From Paroceanicella profunda (GTDB lineage Bacteria > Pseudomonadota > Alphaproteobacteria > Rhodobacterales > Rhodobacteraceae), in assembly GCF_005887635.2 (NCBI RefSeq), contig NZ_CP040818.1:2448501-2512500 (forward strand): DNA of 64,000 bases, written 5' to 3'. The translations under genes were made by a program, and so were the position numbers. Within the stretch, counting starts at the first letter, position 1; each line of letters begins with the position of its first letter. Positions 1 through 11,508 of the stretch are shown piece by piece. Below the pieces are notes generated by a model. It saw only the letters and a program-made list of their open reading frames with translations, was not told the DNA's origin and ran no database searches.

Positions 1-685
1 TCGGGTTCGCGGCCGGGCCGCCGAAGGCGCCCGAATGCAGGTCCTTGCTGGCCGCCTTCACGGTGATCTGCTCGCCCAGCATGCCGCGCAGGCGGGTGGC
101 GATGGCCGGGGTGTCGCGGTCCAGCATGCCGGTGTCGCAGACCAGCGCCAGCTCGGCCTTCAGCTCCTCCGCATGGGCCTCCAGGAAGGGGATGAGCGAG
201 GGCGAGCCGGATTCCTCCTCGCCCTCGAACAGGATGGTGATGTTCGCCGGCAGCGCGCCCGTCACCGCCTTCCAGGCCCGGCAGGCCTCCAGGAAGGTCA
301 TCAGCTGGCCCTTGTCGTCGGACGCGCCGCGCGCCCGGATCACCTGGCCATGCGGGGTGTCCTCGATCATCGGCTCGAAGGGCGGGCGGGTCCACAGCTC
401 CAGCGGGTCCACCGGCTGCACGTCGTAATGGCCGTAGAACAGCAGGTGCTTGCCGCTGCCGCCGGAATGGGCCACGACCATCGGCCGGCCCGGCGTGTCA
501 TGGCGCGTGGCCTCGAAACCGAGCGACTTCAGGTCCTCCACCAGCCAGTCCGCCGCCTTCTCGCATTCCGCGGCATAGGCCGGATCGGTGGAGATGCTCT
601 CCATGCGCAGCAGGTCGAAAAGCCGCTCCAGCGCCTGGGGCTGGTCGGCATCGATATGGGCGAGAACGTCGTCGAGCTGCGACAT
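1..685 (-). CDS. M20 family metallopeptidase, N-terminal part (cut by window edge)
   Basis: Reading leftward from ATG at 685, the protein begins MSQLDDVLAHIDADQ and runs off the left edge after about 228 residues. It carries the M20 (ArgE/DapE/carboxypeptidase G2) signatures: LLFYGHYDVQPVDP, where His and Asp bind the first zinc; GASDDKGQ, the bridging Asp region; and EGEEESGSPS, the catalytic Glu pair. These proteins hydrolyse dipeptides or N-acylated amino acids in the cytoplasm using two metal ions. The start is supported by AAAGGAG just upstream. The C-terminal part, with the last metal ligand, lies outside the window, so the substrate cannot be assigned. The family is certain from the motifs; dipeptidase is the likeliest subgroup because of the YGHYDVQP form. 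Confidence 0.9.
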   Translation of the reverse strand, partial: MSQLDDVLAHIDADQPQALERLFDLLRMESISTDPAYAAECEKAADWLVEDLKSLGFEATRHDTPGRPMVVAHSGGSGKHLLFYGHYDVQPVDPLELWTRPPFEPMIEDTPHGQVIRARGASDDKGQLMTFLEACRAWKAVTGALPANITILFEGEEESGSPSLIPFLEAHAEELKAELALVCDTGMLDRDTPAIATRLRGMLGEQITVKAASKDLHSGAFGGPAANP

Positions 686-861
686 GCAGAGGCTCCTTTC
701 GGGAAATCCGGCGATCCGCGGCAGAGGCTATGCCGCGGCCCGGCGCGTGTCCAGAACCCCCGGGCGGAATGCGCCTCAGCTCCGTGCGGGCCGGCCCGGA
801 CGCGTCGCCGCGGTCCCCGCCCCGATCCCGCGTGGAAAGCGTCCCGCCATGGGGCGGTGCT

Positions 862-2010
862 TCAGCCGCGGTGGATCCAGCCGCCGCCCAGCACCCGGTT
901 GCCCTCCGGCGCGTAGAACACGCAGGCCTGCCCCGGGGCCACGCCCTCCTCGGCCGAGAGCAGCTCCACGCGCGCCGTGTCCGGCCCGGTGGGGTGGATG
1001 CGCGCGGGCCGCGGCGGGCGGGCGGAGCGGACCTTCACCATCATCTCCCAGCCGCCCTCGGGCGCCTGTTCGAAGGCGGCGTGGCCCAGCCAGTTGATCT
1101 CGCGCACTGGGATCTCGCGGATGGCGAGCGCCTCGCGCGGGCCGACGATCACCTGCCGCGCGTCCGGATCGAGCTTGACCACGTAGAGCGGCTCGCCCCC
1201 GCCGATGCCGAGACCGCGGCGCTGGCCCACGGTGTAGTGCAGCACGCCCGCGTGGCGGCCCAGCCTGCGGCCGTCGAGATGCACGATCTCGCCCGGCTCG
1301 GCGGCGCCGGGGCGCAGCTTCGCGATCACGTCGGCATAGCCGCCCTCGGGCACGAAGCAGATGTCCTGGCTGTCGGGCTTGTCGGCCACGGTGAGGCCGA
1401 ATTCGGCGGCCAGTGCCCGGGTCTCGGCCTTGCTCTTCAGGTGGCCCAGCGGGAAGCGCAGGTAGGAAAGCTGCTCGGGGGTGGTGGTGAACAGGAAGTA
1501 GGACTGGTCGCGCCCGGGGTCGGCGGCACGGTGCAGCTCCGGGCCCTGCGCGCCCTCGAAGCGCTGCACGTAATGGCCGGTAGCCATGCAGTCGGCGTCG
1601 AGCTCGCGCGCGGTCTCCAGCAGGTCGCGGAACTTCACCCGCTCGTTGCAGCGCACGCAGGGAATGGGCGTGGCACCGGCGAGATAGCTGTCGGCGAACT
1701 CGTCGATCACGCTCTCGCGGAAGCGGTTCTCGTAGTCGAGCACGTAGTGGGGAAAGCCCATCACCTCGGCCACGCGGGAGGCATCGTAGATGTCCTGCCC
1801 TGCGCAGCAGGCGCCCTTCTTCTGCAGGGCGGCGCCGTGGTCGTAGAGCTGGAGCGTGACGCCCACCACGTCGTAGCCCTCGCGCTTGAGCCGGGCTGCG
1901 ACCACCGAGCTGTCCACCCCGCCGGACATGGCGACGACCACCCGCGTTTCGGCGGGCGGCTTGGCGAATCCGAGGCTGTTGAGGCCCGGTGCGGGCAGGG
2001 CGTTGAGCAT
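862..2010 (-). CDS. mnmA: tRNA-uridine 2-thiolase MnmA
   Basis: MnmA thiolates U34 of the tRNAs for Lys, Glu and Gln, using ATP to adenylate the uridine and a persulfide sulfur relay. The 382-residue protein has the PP-loop SGGVDSS at 29-35, the catalytic Cys in RCNE (C121) and the persulfide-carrying Cys in SQDICF (C218), matching the two E. coli catalytic cysteines. The length is close to the family norm, with about 22 extra N-terminal residues. The start ATG at 2010 is preceded by AAGGAG at ideal spacing. It is transcribed divergently from sciP, an arrangement common in Rhodobacterales. Every expected catalytic element is present, so the call is firm. Confidence 0.96.
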   Translation of the reverse strand: MLNALPAPGLNSLGFAKPPAETRVVVAMSGGVDSSVVAARLKREGYDVVGVTLQLYDHGAALQKKGACCAGQDIYDASRVAEVMGFPHYVLDYENRFRESVIDEFADSYLAGATPIPCVRCNERVKFRDLLETARELDADCMATGHYVQRFEGAQGPELHRAADPGRDQSYFLFTTTPEQLSYLRFPLGHLKSKAETRALAAEFGLTVADKPDSQDICFVPEGGYADVIAKLRPGAAEPGEIVHLDGRRLGRHAGVLHYTVGQRRGLGIGGGEPLYVVKLDPDARQVIVGPREALAIREIPVREINWLGHAAFEQAPEGGWEMMVKVRSARPPRPARIHPTGPDTARVELLSAEEGVAPGQACVFYAPEGNRVLGGGWIHRG

Positions 2011-2030
2011 GACGTTCTCCTTGCGGCCCT

Positions 2031-2058
2031 TATATAGGCGTGGCCCCGCGCGTCACAA
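2031..2058 (-). promoter_or_regulatory. Probable sigma-70 type promoter of mnmA
   Basis: On the minus strand, TTGTGA (2058-2053) and TATATA (2036-2031) are separated by 16 bp. Transcription would start near 2024, giving a very short leader of about 14 nt before the mnmA ATG. The match to the -35/-10 pattern is seen in the sequence; promoter activity is inferred. Confidence 0.45.
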
Positions 2059-2135
2059 GCGAGGTTTCACCCCCCATTAAGCCATTGGGACTAGCCTTTC
2101 CCGTGGGTGAATATGAGTGAAATGAGTGGGGTAGA

Positions 2136-2408
2136 ATGTATATCAAGCGGGTGAACGGCCCTGTCTTCGCGACGGGGCTGAACGGAGAAGTCATAACGCG
2201 CTCGGATCTGCCGCCGGCAGATACCAAGCGCTGGGTCGCGCGCCGCAAGGCCGCGGTCGTCGCGGCCGTGAACGGCGGCCTGATCACCGCCGAGGAGGCG
2301 TGCAGGCGATATGCCCTGTCGATGGAAGAACTGGATGCCTGGCGCGATGCGGTCGCCCGGCACGGGGCGCGTGCCCTTCGGGTAACGACAATGCAGACAT
2401 TTCGTTAG
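2136..2408 (+). CDS. sciP: CtrA inhibitor SciP (DUF1153)
   Basis: A 90-residue protein of the DUF1153 family. In Caulobacter, SciP is a small helix-turn-helix protein that binds CtrA and nearby DNA to block CtrA-dependent transcription in G1. The conserved core is visible: NGPVFATGLNGEVITRSDLPP, then WVARRKAAVVAAVNGGLIT and the second helical hairpin EEACRRYALSMEELDAW. The gene lies 123 bp upstream of ctrA on the same strand, as is usual in Rhodobacterales, so regulator and inhibitor are inherited together. In this order CtrA mainly controls motility and gene-transfer-agent type functions rather than being essential. No key residue is missing. Confidence 0.93.
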   Translation: MYIKRVNGPVFATGLNGEVITRSDLPPADTKRWVARRKAAVVAAVNGGLITAEEACRRYALSMEELDAWRDAVARHGARALRVTTMQTFR

Positions 2409-2453
2409 TCTGCTTATAGTTATACGAGGGCGCCCGCTCCCGAAACGGGTTTG

Positions 2454-2479
2454 CAATAGTAACTCTATGTTTACTATTG
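2454..2479. promoter_or_regulatory. Perfect inverted repeat in the sciP-ctrA intergenic region
   Basis: CAATAGTAA (2454-2462) and TTACTATTG (2471-2479) form a perfect 9-bp inverted repeat around an 8-bp spacer. GCAA/TTGC flanks extend it imperfectly. It lies 53 bp before the ctrA ATG in an AT-rich patch that also contains GTTAAC at 2494-2498. No T-run follows, so an operator is likelier than a terminator. The factor is unknown; autoregulation by CtrA or binding of SciP is a guess from context. Confidence 0.5.
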
Positions 2480-2531
2480 TTGCTCCAGACTGGTTAACTG
2501 TTGGTGGGGAGGCAGTCTCAGGAGAGTTTCT

Positions 2532-3233
2532 ATGCGTGTTCTACTGGTTGAGGATGATCCGACGACCTCGCGCAGCATCGAGATGATGCTGAGCAAGGCG
2601 AACCTGAATGTGTACACCACAGATCTCGGAGAGGAGGGAATAGATCTCGCACGCCTGTATGATTACGACCTCATCTTGCTGGACCTGAACCTGCCGGACA
2701 TGACCGGCTACGAGGTTCTTCGCCAGTTGAGGGTGTCCAAGATCGCGACGCCGATCCTCATCCTTTCGGGGCTCGACGACACCGAGAACAAGATCCGCGG
2801 CTTCGGCGTGGGCGCGGATGATTACATGACCAAGCCTTTCAACAGCGACGAACTGGTGGCCAGGATCCATGCCATCGTGCGGCGCTCCAAGGGCCATGCG
2901 CAGTCTGTGATCGAGACCGGGAAGGTCCGGGTGAATCTCGATGCCAAGACGGTCGATGTCGCCGGGAAGCCGGTGCCGCTGACCGGCAAGGAATACCAGA
3001 TGCTCGAGCTGCTGTCGCTCCGCAAGGGGACGACGCTGACCAAGGAAATGTTCCTAAACCATCTCTACGGGGGCATGGACGAACCGGAGCTCAAGATCAT
3101 CGACGTGTTCATCTGCAAGCTGCGAAAGAAACTTTCCGTTGCCACGGAAGGGGACAACTACATCGAGACTGTCTGGGGGCGCGGCTACGTGCTCCGCGAT
3201 CCGGTTCCTTCACAGGCCGCCATGGCCGGCTGA
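2532..3233 (+). CDS. ctrA: Cell-cycle response regulator CtrA
   Basis: An OmpR-class response regulator of 233 residues with a receiver domain (about 1-115) and a winged-helix DNA-binding domain (about 125-225). The acidic pocket D8/D9, the phosphoacceptor D51 in LLDLNLPDM, the conserved Thr/Ser in LILSG and the Lys in MTKPF are all present. The output domain has the CtrA-typical stretches [17 protein letters not shown] and [12 protein letters not shown]. CtrA is phosphorylated through the CckA-ChpT relay and binds TTAA-N7-TTAA sites. The C-terminus ends SQAAMAG; hydrophobic Ala-rich ends serve as ClpXP signals in Caulobacter CtrA. The start follows GGAG closely. The identification is very secure. 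Confidence 0.97.
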   Translation: MRVLLVEDDPTTSRSIEMMLSKANLNVYTTDLGEEGIDLARLYDYDLILLDLNLPDMTGYEVLRQLRVSKIATPILILSGLDDTENKIRGFGVGADDYMTKPFNSDELVARIHAIVRRSKGHAQSVIETGKVRVNLDAKTVDVAGKPVPLTGKEYQMLELLSLRKGTTLTKEMFLNHLYGGMDEPELKIIDVFICKLRKKLSVATEGDNYIETVWGRGYVLRDPVPSQAAMAG

Positions 3234-5771
<2,538 letters not shown>

Positions 5772-5910
5772 GGGGCCCGGCCGGTGGATGTCGCGGGTGG
5801 TCTCGGGGCCTGTCGGTCCGCCGCCACGCGGGCAGACTGCGGGCCCCGGCGCGGATCAGGGGCGGCCGCCCGGCCCGGGGAGCGCGTGCGCGGCCCCTCC
5901 CGGCCGCGCG

Positions 5911-7023
5911 TCAGCGGTCGCAGATGCCGCGCAGGGCCACCCAGTCCTGATCATCGAGGGAGGGGATGAAGGGCGCGGCTGCTTCCGGCGCAGGCGGCTC
6001 CGGCATCACGTGGCGTGCGGCGTGCGGCACCGGGCCTGTGCCGGTGTCCGTGGCGCCCTGTGCGGCCAGCCGGCGCAGCAGGGCCTGGCCGGCGGTCTCG
6101 GGCAGTCCCGCCTGGCGGAGCAGCCCGGTGGCGCGGGCGATGGCCTCGGCTTCGCGCTTGTCGGCGTAGTCGCTCTGCGGCAGGTCGGCGGCGAGGCGCG
6201 AGACGGTGTCCGGCGAGAGGCGGCCGAACACGATCTCGGCGATTTCCATCGGGGTGGCGGCGGCGAGGGTGCGGCCCGTGGGGTCCTCCGCCAGGGCATG
6301 GCCGAGGGCATGGGCGAGCAGGCCGGCGAGGTCCTCGGGGCTGTCGGCCGCCTCGATCAGTCCGCGAAACACCAGGATGCGGTGGCCGGGCACGGCGAAG
6401 GCGCTCTGCATCGGGTGGTCGAACACCTGGACCGTGACGCGCCCGCCGGCGGCGTCGCCGCGGGTGAGCCGGGTCATCATCCGGGTCAGCGCCCGCACGC
6501 CCTCCGGCGCGTCGCACATGCGCAGCGGCGTGCCGTCGCCCAGGTCCGTGCGCAGGTCCTGGACCATGGCGCGGCCGAGCAGTTGCTGGCGGGCCTGCGG
6601 CAGCAGCAGCGCGATCTGCACCGCCATCATCGGCACCGCGAGATAGAGCGCGACCAGCGCCGCGGCCAGCAGCCCCGCGCCGCCGATCAGCTTCAGCGCC
6701 CGGCGGTTTCGGGGCTGCGGCGTGCCGTCGAGGTCGCGGCAGACGAGGGTGAGCGCCTCGATCATGTCCGGATCCGACAGTTCCAGCCGCTCGTCGCTCT
6801 CCGGCCCGGGCGACAGGCGCAATGGGCCGTCCGGCGGCGAATCCGGCAGGCGGCGCAGCGAGGCGAGCGCCCAGTGGGTGATCGGCAGGTCATTCGTGCT
6901 GAGCAGGGTGAGGGTGGCCTCGCCGAACTTCACGACCACCTCGCGCGGGTGATCCTCGAAGCCGTCGTAATAGAGGCCGAGCGCTTCCAGCAGCGCATAG
7001 CGTTCGAGAGCGGTGCGGGACAT
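5911..7023 (-). CDS. M48-type metalloprotease homologue lacking the catalytic Glu (putative pseudoprotease)
   Basis: A 370-residue protein with a soluble N-terminal part (1-110), one or two membrane segments near 113-140, and a domain resembling M48 (HtpX/Oma1-like) peptidases. At the zinc site, where M48 enzymes have HExxH, it reads H238-A-L-G-H242: both His are kept but the general-base Glu is Ala (codon GCC, not a one-base change from GAG/GAA within the motif as read). A later acidic stretch, ADKREAEA (around 287-294), could hold the third zinc ligand. Metal binding may persist without hydrolysis. It ends 140 bp from the end of ligA, converging. The start ATG at 7023 has AGGAG upstream. 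Its role is unknown; membrane quality control is a guess from the family. Confidence 0.7.
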   Translation of the reverse strand: MSRTALERYALLEALGLYYDGFEDHPREVVVKFGEATLTLLSTNDLPITHWALASLRRLPDSPPDGPLRLSPGPESDERLELSDPDMIEALTLVCRDLDGTPQPRNRRALKLIGGAGLLAAALVALYLAVPMMAVQIALLLPQARQQLLGRAMVQDLRTDLGDGTPLRMCDAPEGVRALTRMMTRLTRGDAAGGRVTVQVFDHPMQSAFAVPGHRILVFRGLIEAADSPEDLAGLLAHALGHALAEDPTGRTLAAATPMEIAEIVFGRLSPDTVSRLAADLPQSDYADKREAEAIARATGLLRQAGLPETAGQALLRRLAAQGATDTGTGPVPHAARHVMPEPPAPEAAAPFIPSLDDQDWVALRGICDR

Positions 7024-7504
7024 CAGTGCAGGGCGCTCCTGCGGGGTGCGACCGGCCGCGACGCGGCGTGGCGGGCGGCTGTCCTGTCACTGCCCGGTAG
7101 AGAGGGCAGGGGTCTGATGCTCATTTCATGCGTTCTTTCCGGGCGAAGCTCTCGGCGCAGAGCCTACCAAGGCGGCGCGGGAAGGTCATCCGCCAATGCG
7201 CGTGGGGCCGCGGGTTGCGCGCGAGTGTGGTGCGGGAGCCGCGCCTGAGCCGGGGCCGGCGCCGGGGCGGGGGCCGGCGCCGGGGCTGGGGCGGGGGACC
7301 CCCCGTTGCACGCAGGACTGCGCGCGTGCCGGCGCCGGGCTGGTTCCGGCCCTTTCCGGTCACCGTGCGTCCCGCGATCCGTCCGTTTCCCGTGCCGGCC
7401 CGGTGTCCGCGGTGCAACACTGCGGCAACCTTTCTCCGGCACGCTTGTCCGGCGCGCATTCCACTGGGTGTCCGGCCCCCGTGCCGGCGCGGTGCGGGCG
7501 GCGC
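7024..7504. other. 481-bp GC-rich intergenic region
   Basis: No gene is supported. It contains two copies of an 18-bp GC-only unit (about 7250-7287) built on the palindrome GGCCGGCGCC. The region separates the acyl-CoA ligase gene from the M48-like gene, so the latter probably has its own promoter here. Confidence 0.55.
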
Positions 7505-9127
7505 TCACTCCGGTGCGACGTAGTTCATCTCCGCCAGTTGCCGGCGCAGGGTGAGCTTGGAGATCTTGCCGGTGGCCGTGTGCGGGATCTCGGAGACGAA
7601 GAGCACGTCGTCGGGCACCTGCCAGCGCGCGAAGCGGGTGGCGATGAGGTCCAGGATGTCCCGCTTGTCCGGGTGCCGGCCGGGGCGGGGCACCACCACC
7701 AGCAGCGGGCGCTCGTCCCATTTCGGGTGGGGGATGCCGATGGCGGCGGCCTCGGCCACGTCCGGGTGGCCGACGGCTGCGTTTTCCAGCGCGATGGAGG
7801 AGATCCATTCGCCGCCGGACTTGATCACGTCCTTGGAGCGGTCGGTAATGCGCACGTAGCCGTGCGCGTCCATGGTGGCCATGTCCCCGGTGTCGAACCA
7901 GCCCTCGGGGCAGAGCGCGTCCTCCTCCTCGTTGAGGTAGCGGCGCAGCACGGCGGGGCCGCGGGCCTTCAGCCGGCCCTGCGTGCGGCCGTCATGCGGC
8001 AAGGGGCGGCCGGCGTCGTCGGTGATGGCGAGGTCGATCATGAAGGGCGGGTGGCCCACGGTCTCCTGCGTGTCGAGCCGGGCCTCCGGCCCGAGGGCGG
8101 CCACCTCCGGCTTGAAGGTGCAGACCGTGCCCAGAGGGGACATTTCGGTCATTCCCCAGGCGTGCAGCACCTGCACGCCGTAGCGCTCCTGGAAGGCCTC
8201 GATGACGGCGCGCGGGCAGGAGGAGCCGCCGATCACCACCCGGTCGAGATGCGGCAGGTCCAGCCGGTTCTCCTCCAGATAGCGCAGCAGGCCCAGCCAG
8301 ATGGTGGGCACGGCAGCGGTGATGGTGACCCCGAGCGACAGCATCTCGTAGAGCCCGGCGGGGCTCATGTCGCGCCCCGGCATCACCATGGCCGCGCCAG
8401 ACATCGGCGCGGAATAGGCGCAGGACCAGCCGTTGGCGTGGAACAGCGGCACCACCGGCATCAGCGTGTCGGAGGAGGCGAGACCGAACATGTCGCGCGC
8501 CTGGGCGGTGAGGGCGTGGAGCACGTTGGAGCGGTGGGTGTAGACCACGCCCTTGGGGTTTCCCGTGGTGCCGGAGGTGTAGCAGATGCCGCAGGCGTCG
8601 CGCTCCGAACCCTCTGTCCAGCCGGTGTCGCCGTCCGTGCCGGCAAGCCAGTCCTCGTAGCTGATGGCGGGCAGGGCGGTGGCGGGCATGCGCGCCGTGT
8701 CGGTGAGCACGATCCAGCGGCGGACCTTCGGCAGCCGGTCGGCGATGGCCTCCAGCACCGGCAGCAGGTCCGCGTCGACCATCATCACCGTGTCGCCGGC
8801 GTGGTTGATGATGTAGACGAGCTGGTCCGCGAAGAGGCGCGGGTTGAGCGTGTGCAACACCGCGCCTGCGCCGGGCACGCCGTACCACACCTCCATCATC
8901 CGCGGCGTGTTCCAGGCCATCACGCCCACCACGTCGCCCCGGCCGATGCCGTCGCGCCGCAGTGCCTGGGTCACGCGCAGGGCAGCCCCGCGCAGGGCGC
9001 CGTAGGTGGTGTCGATCCGGTCTCCCTCCGCGCTGCGGCCGGCCAGCCGGCGCCCGGCATGGTAGCGCGCCGCGTGGTCGAGAATATGCGTCACGCGCAT
9101 TTCCCAGTCCTGCATCAGGTCGTGCAT
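7505..9127 (-). CDS. Fatty-acyl-CoA synthetase (AMP-dependent ligase)
   Basis: An ANL-superfamily enzyme that activates a carboxylic acid to its CoA thioester through an acyl-AMP. The 540-residue protein has the P-loop-like YTSGTTGNPKGV, the A4/A5 motif GMTEMSP, the hinge region WFDTGDMATMD and GYVRITDRSKDVIKSGGEWIS, and the C-terminal catalytic Lys in TATGKISK. The AHAWGMTE context and overall pattern fit medium/long-chain fatty-acid ligases (FadD3/FadK-like group). I chose ATG at 9127 (MHDLMQDWEMRV) because GGGAGG lies just upstream; a longer frame exists but adds an unconserved tail. It is the last gene of the beta-oxidation operon, 105 bp after fadJ, and would feed that pathway. Confidence 0.9.
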   Translation of the reverse strand: MHDLMQDWEMRVTHILDHAARYHAGRRLAGRSAEGDRIDTTYGALRGAALRVTQALRRDGIGRGDVVGVMAWNTPRMMEVWYGVPGAGAVLHTLNPRLFADQLVYIINHAGDTVMMVDADLLPVLEAIADRLPKVRRWIVLTDTARMPATALPAISYEDWLAGTDGDTGWTEGSERDACGICYTSGTTGNPKGVVYTHRSNVLHALTAQARDMFGLASSDTLMPVVPLFHANGWSCAYSAPMSGAAMVMPGRDMSPAGLYEMLSLGVTITAAVPTIWLGLLRYLEENRLDLPHLDRVVIGGSSCPRAVIEAFQERYGVQVLHAWGMTEMSPLGTVCTFKPEVAALGPEARLDTQETVGHPPFMIDLAITDDAGRPLPHDGRTQGRLKARGPAVLRRYLNEEEDALCPEGWFDTGDMATMDAHGYVRITDRSKDVIKSGGEWISSIALENAAVGHPDVAEAAAIGIPHPKWDERPLLVVVPRPGRHPDKRDILDLIATRFARWQVPDDVLFVSEIPHTATGKISKLTLRRQLAEMNYVAPE

Positions 9128-9232
9128 TCGCGTGTCCTCCCAAGTGCTCTTGTGCGGGCCTTTGGCGGCCCTTGGGGAGGAGCGTAGCACGGTTTGCGGG
9201 CTGCGCCCCTCACGCTTGTGCGCGCGCCGCCC

Positions 9233-11431
9233 TCAGGCGGCGGCGCGCTGGCCGGAGCCTGGGTAGAAGCGCCGGTTGCTCGCCGCCATTTCGCGCAGCA
9301 GCTCGGGCGGGGCGAAGCGCGGGCCGCAGCGCGCGGCGAGGTCCTCGGCCAGCTCCAGCACCCGGCCCGGCCCGGTCATGTCCACCCAGGAGAACGGCCC
9401 GCCGGACCAAGGCATGAACCCCCAGCCGAGGATGGCGCCCACGTCGCCTGCGCGCACATCAGTGAGCACGCCCTCCTCCAGCGCGCGCAGGGCCTCCAGC
9501 ACCTGGATGAGGATGAGGCGCTGGCGCACCTCCTCCACCCCCGGCTGTTCGGGCGCGGGCGGCCAGTGCCCTGCCAGCCCGGGCCAGAGGCCGGTGCGTT
9601 TGCCTGCATCGTCATACGCATAGAAGCCGGCCTTCGCCTTGCGCCCCAGCCGGCCCTCGCCCTCCAGCGTGAAGATCACCGCGTCCGCGGCGCCGGGGGC
9701 GTGGCCCTCGCCGGCGGCGCTCGTGGCCCGGGCGATGCGCGCGGCGAGGTCGATGGAGGTCTCGTCCACCAGCTGCAGCGGCCCCAGCGGCATGCCCATG
9801 CCTGTGGCGGCGTGTTCCACCAGCGCCGGGCTCACCCCCTCTGCCACCAGGCTCACCCCCTCGTTGATGTAGGGGATGATGCAGCGGTTGGCGTAGAAGA
9901 AGCGCGCGTCGTTCACCACGATCGGGGTCTTGCCGATCTGGCGCACGAAGTCGAGCGCGCGGGCCACGGCGGCGTCGCCCGTCTCCTTGCCGCGGATGAT
10001 CTCCACCAGCATCATCCGGTCCACCGGCGAGAAGAAATGGATGCCGATGAAATTTTCCGGCCGGGCGCTGGCCCTTGCCAGCCCCGAGACCGGCAGGGTG
10101 GAGGTGTTGGTGGCGAAGGTGGCCTCCGCGCCCAGAAGCGCCTCGGCGGCGGAGATGACCGGCGCCTTCACGCCGGGGTCCTCGAACACGGCCTCGATGA
10201 CGAGGTCGGCGCCGGCGAGCAGGCCCATGTCGGCCCCGGCGGTGATGCGGGCGAGGGCGGCGTCGCGCGCCTCCGGCGCGAGGCGGCCGCGCTCCACGCT
10301 CGCCCCCAGCCGCTTCGCGATGCCGGCGCGGCCCGCCTCGGCGGCCTGCCCGTCCCGGTCGAGCAGCACCACGTCTATGCCGGCGGCGGCGGCCACCTGG
10401 GCGATGCCGGCCCCCATCATCCCCGCCCCGATTACGCCGAGGCGGGAGACCTTGCGGTCGGCCACGCCCTCGGGCCGCAGGGCGCCCTTCTCCAGCGCCT
10501 GCTTGGAGAGGAACAGCGAGCGGATCATCGCCTCCGAGGAAGGGTTCAGCATCACGGCGGTGAAGTGGCGCGCCTCGATCCTCAGCGCGGTGTCGAAGGG
10601 CACCAGCGCGCCCTCGTAGATGGCCGAGAGCAGCGCCCTCGCCGCCGGGTACACGCCTTGCGTGCGGCCATGCACCATCGCGGCGGCCCCCACGAAGGTG
10701 GGAAAGCCGGGGGCGGTGTAGGGCGCGCCGCCGGGCATCTTCCAGCCCTTGCGGTCCCAGGGCTTGATCAGCTCGTCCGGTTTCGCGGAGAGCACCCAGG
10801 CGCGGGCGGTCTCCAGCAGCGCCTCGGGCTCGCTCACCTCGTCGATCAGGCCGAAGTCCAGCGCCTCGGCGGGTTTCATCATCTTGCCTTCCAGCAGGAT
10901 GGGCGCGGAGGCCATCAGCCCCAGCATGCGCGAGACCCGCATGGTGCCGCCGGCGCCGGGGAACAGCCCCACCTTGATCTCCGGCAGGCCCAGGCGGGCG
11001 CGCGGCGCGTCGGCCACGAAGCGGCGGTGGCAGGCGAGCGCGATCTCCAGCCCGATGCCGGCGGCGGTACCGGGCGAGGCCCAGGCCACCGGCTTGCCGC
11101 CCTTGCCGGTCTTCGGGTCCGCCCCCGCGCGCTCCAGCCGGCGCAGCACGCCGTGCATCTTCATCAACCCCTCGAAGATGCCCTTCGCCGGCTCCGCGCC
11201 GGAGGAGGCGCGCAGCGCGCCGAGCACCCGCAGGTCCATGCCGCCGGCGAAATCCTTCTTGGCGGAGGTCACGATGATGCCCTTGATCGCGTCATCGGCC
11301 AGCGCGCGCTCCAGGTGGGTGGAGAGCGCGTCCAGCGCCTCGAAGGTGAGCACGTTCATCGCGGTGTCGGGCTGGTCCCAGATCAGGGTGGCCACGCCGG
11401 AGGGGTCGGCCATGTAGTGGAAATCGGTCAT
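9233..11431 (-). CDS. fadJ: FadJ-type enoyl-CoA hydratase / 3-hydroxyacyl-CoA dehydrogenase
   Basis: A two-domain multifunctional beta-oxidation enzyme of 732 residues. The N-terminal crotonase half (about 1-200) has the oxyanion-hole stretch [10 protein letters not shown] and the [19 protein letters not shown] segment. The C-terminal 3-hydroxyacyl-CoA dehydrogenase half begins near 330 with the NAD-binding [15 protein letters not shown] and has ATNTSTLPV and [13 protein letters not shown] around the catalytic His. Together they hydrate enoyl-CoA and oxidise the product to 3-ketoacyl-CoA, which the adjacent thiolase cleaves. The start ATG at 11431 follows AGGAG; the same frame stays open upstream into the thiolase gene, but that part is not homologous. 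Bulky residues in the crotonase active site were not checked. Confidence 0.93.
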   Translation of the reverse strand: MTDFHYMADPSGVATLIWDQPDTAMNVLTFEALDALSTHLERALADDAIKGIIVTSAKKDFAGGMDLRVLGALRASSGAEPAKGIFEGLMKMHGVLRRLERAGADPKTGKGGKPVAWASPGTAAGIGLEIALACHRRFVADAPRARLGLPEIKVGLFPGAGGTMRVSRMLGLMASAPILLEGKMMKPAEALDFGLIDEVSEPEALLETARAWVLSAKPDELIKPWDRKGWKMPGGAPYTAPGFPTFVGAAAMVHGRTQGVYPAARALLSAIYEGALVPFDTALRIEARHFTAVMLNPSSEAMIRSLFLSKQALEKGALRPEGVADRKVSRLGVIGAGMMGAGIAQVAAAAGIDVVLLDRDGQAAEAGRAGIAKRLGASVERGRLAPEARDAALARITAGADMGLLAGADLVIEAVFEDPGVKAPVISAAEALLGAEATFATNTSTLPVSGLARASARPENFIGIHFFSPVDRMMLVEIIRGKETGDAAVARALDFVRQIGKTPIVVNDARFFYANRCIIPYINEGVSLVAEGVSPALVEHAATGMGMPLGPLQLVDETSIDLAARIARATSAAGEGHAPGAADAVIFTLEGEGRLGRKAKAGFYAYDDAGKRTGLWPGLAGHWPPAPEQPGVEEVRQRLILIQVLEALRALEEGVLTDVRAGDVGAILGWGFMPWSGGPFSWVDMTGPGRVLELAEDLAARCGPRFAPPELLREMAASNRRFYPGSGQRAAA

Positions 11432-11508
11432 CGGTCTCACTCCTGTGCGGGCAGTGGCGCGCCGGTGCGGCGGGTGCGGCTCCGGCGGGAGGAAAGCAGG
11501 CGCATCGC

